Source: DATKCA01 sp035544675 (lineage in GTDB: Bacteria > Acidobacteriota > Thermoanaerobaculia > Gp7-AA8). Taken from it: a DNA stretch of 23,391 nucleotides. Positions 20,825 through 23,391 of this stretch are shown here, in pieces; the stretch's first letter is position 1, and each line of letters starts with the position of its first letter. The stretch is from contig DATKCA010000284.1 of NCBI GenBank assembly GCA_035544675.1, positions 1 through 23,391 of the forward strand, read 5' to 3'. The translations under genes and the position numbers were made by a program. The notes under the pieces are model-generated. The model searched no databases. It had not been told where the DNA came from and saw only the letters and a list, made by a program, of their open reading frames with translations.

Positions 20825-21340
20825 TCAGTGTCCGCCGAGGGACTTGTCCAGCGCCTTCTCGATCACCTTCTCGGCTTCGATCTCGGTGATTCCCTTGACG
20901 ATCGCCACTTCCGAGACGATCAGGTACTTGGCGCGGTCGTACATCTTCTTCTCCCGGAAGGAGAGGCTCTTCTTCTTGGAGACTTCGTTCAGATTCTTCA
21001 GAACGGCGGCCACGTCCTCGAGGCGGCCCGTTTTCATCTTCTCGAGGTTCTCGCGGTAGCGACCTTTCCAGTCGGTATGCGACTTCTGTACGCGCTCCTC
21101 GAGGAGGCTCAGCAGACCTCGAATCTCTTTCTGCTGATACAGACGGCGCAGACCGATGCGGTCCGTGTTCCCGATCGGCACCATCAGGCGCGAATTATTC
21201 GCCAGAAGCCTGAGGTGGTAATACGTGTCATCCGTGCCCATGACGGGTGACATCCCGATGTTCTCGACAACGGTGACCCCGTGGTTCGGATAGACGAGTT
21301 TTTCGCCGACCTTGAAACTACTGATTTTCAGTGACGACAA
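20825..21340 (-). CDS. CarD-family transcriptional regulator
   Basis: 171 residues from TTG 21340. The N-terminal Tudor-like RNA-polymerase-interaction domain begins FKVGEKLVYPNHGVTVVENI and runs through YYHLRLLANNSRLMVPIGNT; the C-terminal helical DNA-binding part includes DWKGRYRENLEKMKTGRLED and KKKSLSFREKKMYDRAKYLI. CarD/CdnL proteins bind the polymerase beta subunit and stabilise open complexes, especially at rRNA promoters. TTG 21340 is chosen over ATG 21373 because AAAGGAG lies 7 nt before it and the conserved domain starts a few residues later; the ATG has no binding site and would fall about 6 nt after the predicted transcription start. It is flanked by its own promoter and terminator, so it is probably a single-gene transcript. 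Confidence 0.92.
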   Translation of the reverse strand: MSSLKISSFKVGEKLVYPNHGVTVVENIGMSPVMGTDDTYYHLRLLANNSRLMVPIGNTDRIGLRRLYQQKEIRGLLSLLEERVQKSHTDWKGRYRENLEKMKTGRLEDVAAVLKNLNEVSKKKSLSFREKKMYDRAKYLIVSEVAIVKGITEIEAEKVIEKALDKSLGGH

Positions 21341-21347
21341 GTGAAGA

Positions 21348-21354
21348 CTCCTTT
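21348..21354 (-). promoter_or_regulatory. Ribosome binding site fixing the carD-family start
   Basis: On the minus strand AAAGGAG precedes TTG 21340 by 7 nt. It is a strong site and decides in favour of the TTG over the upstream in-frame ATG at 21373. Confidence 0.75.
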
Positions 21355-21385
21355 CGGAAAGCTGACGGCTCATTGAGGGACGCGT

Positions 21386-21414
21386 ATTCTACGCTACGAC
21401 CCTGAGACGGTCAA
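21386..21414 (-). promoter_or_regulatory. Sigma70-type promoter of the carD-family gene
   Basis: On the minus strand TTGACC (21409-21414) and TAGAAT (21386-21391) are separated by exactly 17 bp, the best housekeeping-type promoter in the window. A start near 21379 would give a leader of roughly 39 nt containing the AAAGGAG site. Confidence 0.7.
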
Positions 21415-21547
21415 ACTTCCGTAGAGAGAGATTTGATAGCGGCGCGCTCAACTGTGCGCACTCGCAAGTGACTACCGTCACATACGTTTACGGCCCGTTC
21501 TGGGCGATGCGGCGGCCTGCCGGCCACCTCTCGACGCGCGGCTCCAG
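21415..21547. other. Gap between the secreted-protein gene and the carD promoter, no feature recognised
   Basis: These 133 bases hold small inverted repeats (for example TGAC-GGTA-GTCA and GGCC-GGCA-GGCC) but no T-tracted terminator, no RNA gene and no convincing open frame. Confidence 0.5.
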
Positions 21548-22465
21548 CTACCGGGGGCGAAGCTGCCGGACGAGCTGGTGAAGCCGGTCCAACCCCTCCC
21601 GGCGCTCGCTCTCGCTTCCGGTCAGAAGATCCTCGATTTCCTGCAGCTCCGCGTGCATTTCGCTACCGGGCGTAGAACTCTCCTCCACCCCTGGCGCGAT
21701 GACCTCCACCGCCGTCGCTGCCGGCCGCGGCGCCTGTTCGAGCTTCGAAGCCAGGCTGTCGTACATCCGCGCGGCCATCGCGCGAATCGAGGGCACCTCT
21801 CCCTTGTCGATGGCCCGCAGGATGGCCCGGGCGCTGGCCACGGCCTCGGCATAAGGGCTGTCGGCGTTATCCACGACCTTCGCTTCCACGAGCGTCAGCA
21901 CGAGGTTGCCGTAGCCGGCCTCCCTGTCCCCCCGTCCATACACCCGAACCGTGGCCTGCCTGGCCACCTCCGGCAGATCGATCGGCTTCACATCGCCTGG
22001 CGACATCCACTCCTCGACCTTCACACTCTGATTCCGCGTCGGCAGCGTGCCGGTGGCGATGTACTCGATGTCGATCCGATCGACCCATACCCGCCGATTC
22101 CGGGCCACCAGCAGCCGCCGCGTGGGCGACGACACGATGAGGCGGTACACGAACGAGCCCTTGATCTCGATCCTCTGAAGCTCCTCGTCCTTTTTCGGCT
22201 GCAGCGAGAAGTCCTGGGCGGTGCGGCCTTGCTCGAGTCGCTCGTGCGTGGCGTATTCGTAGCTGCCATCGGCGCGTTTGCCGCGAAGCAGCTCGATGTC
22301 TTCGTTGACCAGGCGCTTGAGCAGATCCCCAGGCAGGTCGCGCTTGCTGATCTGGGCGACACGGTCGATCACTCTCGCGTCGTCGGCCACACGCTGCACG
22401 GGAACTTCCGCCACCGCCGTCGTTGTCACCACGACCGCCGCCACCACTGCAATCCATTTCATCAT
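21548..22465 (-). CDS. Secreted protein of unknown function downstream of deoB
   Basis: 305 residues from ATG 22465. Starts GTG 22468, ATG 22465 and ATG 22462 are consecutive; ATG 22465 overlaps the deoB stop (TGATG) and 22462 has the better spacing (7 nt) from GGAG. A signal peptide (MMKWIAVVAAVVVTTTAVA) is followed by a mixed region with a strand-rich middle (FVYRLIVSSPTRRLLVARNR, WVDRIDIEYIATGTLPTRNQ), a conserved-looking VRVYGRGDREAGYGNLVLTL segment, and helices. The C-terminal part is a charged, probably coiled-coil stretch (MHAELQEIEDLLTGSESERR). I do not recognise the family and see no catalytic motif. Overlap with deoB suggests one transcript, but a functional link is not evident. Confidence 0.75.
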   Translation of the reverse strand: MMKWIAVVAAVVVTTTAVAEVPVQRVADDARVIDRVAQISKRDLPGDLLKRLVNEDIELLRGKRADGSYEYATHERLEQGRTAQDFSLQPKKDEELQRIEIKGSFVYRLIVSSPTRRLLVARNRRVWVDRIDIEYIATGTLPTRNQSVKVEEWMSPGDVKPIDLPEVARQATVRVYGRGDREAGYGNLVLTLVEAKVVDNADSPYAEAVASARAILRAIDKGEVPSIRAMAARMYDSLASKLEQAPRPAATAVEVIAPGVEESSTPGSEMHAELQEIEDLLTGSESERREGLDRLHQLVRQLRPR

Positions 22466-23391
22466 CACACTCCGAGGTCGCCGAGGGCGCTTGTCCCCGG
22501 CAGCCGCTCGCGGCTGAGGCCGAGGTATTCACAGATGGTAGCGCCGAGATCGGCAAACGTCTTCCTCGTGCCGAGCGCCGTCGTCGTCACGCGAGGTCCG
22601 GCGATGAGGAGCGGAACGTACTCGCGCGTGTGATCGGTGGAGACGTCCGTCGGATCGCATCCGTGATCGGCGGTGATGAAGAGGAGGTCGTCCCTGCGCA
22701 TCGACTCGAGCAGCCCGGGCAGCTCGCCGTCGAATGACTCCAGCGCGCGCGCATAGCCCGGGGCGTCGTTGCGGTGTCCGTACTTGGAGTCGAAGTCGAC
22801 CAGATTCGTGAAGATGAAGTCCGCATCGGACTGGCGGACCAGATCGATCGTCTTGCGCATGCCGTCCGAGTTCGACTCCGTGCGGATCTCCGTTCCGATC
22901 CCCACTCTGTCGAAGATGTCGGCGATCTTGCCGAGGCCGATGACATGCTTCCCGGCCTTGGTGGCACGCTCGACGACGGTCTCGCCGGTCGGCCTCACGG
23001 AGAAGTCCTTCCGGTTGGCAGTCCGCTTGAAGTGTCCCTGGCCCGGGCCGGTGAACGGCCGGGCGATGATGCGCCCGATGTTGTGCTCGCCGCGCATGAG
23101 CTCGCGCGCGATCGCGCAGATCCGCCACAGCTCTTCGACCGCGATCACGTCCTCGTGCGCCGCGACCTGGAACACCGAGTCGCCCGACGTGTAGACGATC
23201 GGCGCGCCACTCTGCATGTGCTCCTCGCCCAGCTCGTCGAGGATGACCGTCCCCGACGCCGGCTTGTTGCCGAGCGTCTTCCGCCCGATGCGCTTCTCGT
23301 ATTCGCGGATGACCTCCGGCGGAAAACCGTGCGGATAGGTGCGGAAAGGGTCCTGGACGATGAGACCCATCATCTCCCAGTGGCCCGTCGT
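22465..23391 (-). CDS. deoB: Phosphopentomutase DeoB (5' end outside window)
   Basis: 308 residues are visible; the frame is open to the right edge, and the first visible codons read TTGHWEMMGL, the known motif beside the active-site threonine, so roughly 80-90 N-terminal residues are missing. DeoB interconverts ribose or deoxyribose 1- and 5-phosphates in nucleoside salvage and belongs to the alkaline phosphatase superfamily. Seen here are PIVYTSGDSVFQVAAHED, RIIARPFTGPGQGHFKRTAN, GKIADIFDRVGIGTEI, and the metal-binding ITADHGCDPT and STDHTREYVP. ATG 23373 is an internal methionine and not the start. The stop overlaps the start of the secreted-protein gene. Confidence 0.96.
   Translation of the reverse strand, partial: TTGHWEMMGLIVQDPFRTYPHGFPPEVIREYEKRIGRKTLGNKPASGTVILDELGEEHMQSGAPIVYTSGDSVFQVAAHEDVIAVEELWRICAIARELMRGEHNIGRIIARPFTGPGQGHFKRTANRKDFSVRPTGETVVERATKAGKHVIGLGKIADIFDRVGIGTEIRTESNSDGMRKTIDLVRQSDADFIFTNLVDFDSKYGHRNDAPGYARALESFDGELPGLLESMRRDDLLFITADHGCDPTDVSTDHTREYVPLLIAGPRVTTTALGTRKTFADLGATICEYLGLSRERLPGTSALGDLGV

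Noticed and set aside
21341..21373. ATG 21373 as start of the carD-family gene
   Set aside because: It lacks a binding site and would sit at the very 5' end of the predicted transcript; TTG 21340 has AAAGGAG at 7 nt.
21374..21547. Small RNA or terminator between the secreted-protein gene and the carD-family gene
   Set aside because: Apart from the carD promoter only short weak inverted repeats were seen, with no T tract.
23371..23373. ATG 23373 as the start of deoB
   Set aside because: The codons before it read TTGHWE, a conserved internal DeoB motif, so the gene continues past the window edge.

Overview
The window is a GC-rich bacterial chromosome segment, densely packed with short intergenic gaps. 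The gene set (CarD regulator, secreted S9 peptidase, RsbU/SpoIIE-type phosphatase, secreted beta-propeller protein, gas-vesicle genes) and an alkaline-phosphatase-fold protein ending in SLRSLGYIQ suggest an environmental bacterium, perhaps Acidobacteriota. That placement is an inference from style, not proof. No rRNA, tRNA, phage, transposase or CRISPR array was found.

Layout, left to right. (a) 1-3715, plus strand: a membrane protein with a degenerate alkaline-phosphatase-like domain (5' end outside the window), then a secreted S9 prolyl-oligopeptidase-family enzyme. (b) 3722-9404, minus strand: one compact gas-vesicle operon, transcribed gvpL, gvpG, a double ArsA/Get3-type ATPase, gvpF, gvpM/S, a short third GvpF/L homologue, gvpK, gvpJ, gvpA. 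Most junctions overlap or nearly touch. No gvpN is visible; the only ATPase is the ArsA-like one. (c) 9449-13954, plus: mutY, a large secreted beta-propeller-like protein and a crotonase. (d) 13917-14798, minus: a diacylglycerol-kinase-fold lipid kinase. (e) 14830-15564, plus: surE. (f) 15569-15970, minus: a small secreted protein of unknown function. (g) 16064-18058, plus: a membrane-bound PP2C/RsbU phosphatase. (h) 18126-23391, minus: lytic transglycosylase, xerD-type recombinase, lipA, a carD-family gene with its own promoter and terminator, a secreted protein of unknown function, and deoB (5' end outside the window).

The gas-vesicle genes encode the shell protein (GvpA), minor shell homologues (GvpJ, GvpM/S) and assembly factors (GvpF/L x3, GvpG, GvpK). 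The ArsA-like ATPase is placed to act as the energy-dependent chaperone for the very hydrophobic shell subunits, a job that would suit a Get3 relative; this is inference.

The most unusual signal is repetitive. Seven-base tandem arrays, two of them arranged as long inverted arms, sit between genes of the gas-vesicle operon and appear to supply Shine-Dalgarno sequences and even a start codon. A separate 65-bp twin-palindrome element lies between convergent genes at 18058-18122, recurs in frame in the ArsA-like gene, where it encodes exactly the linker between the two ATPase halves, and leaves a half copy at 13153-13180. A third palindromic repeat forms the whole lipA/xerD junction, ending lipA and starting xerD.
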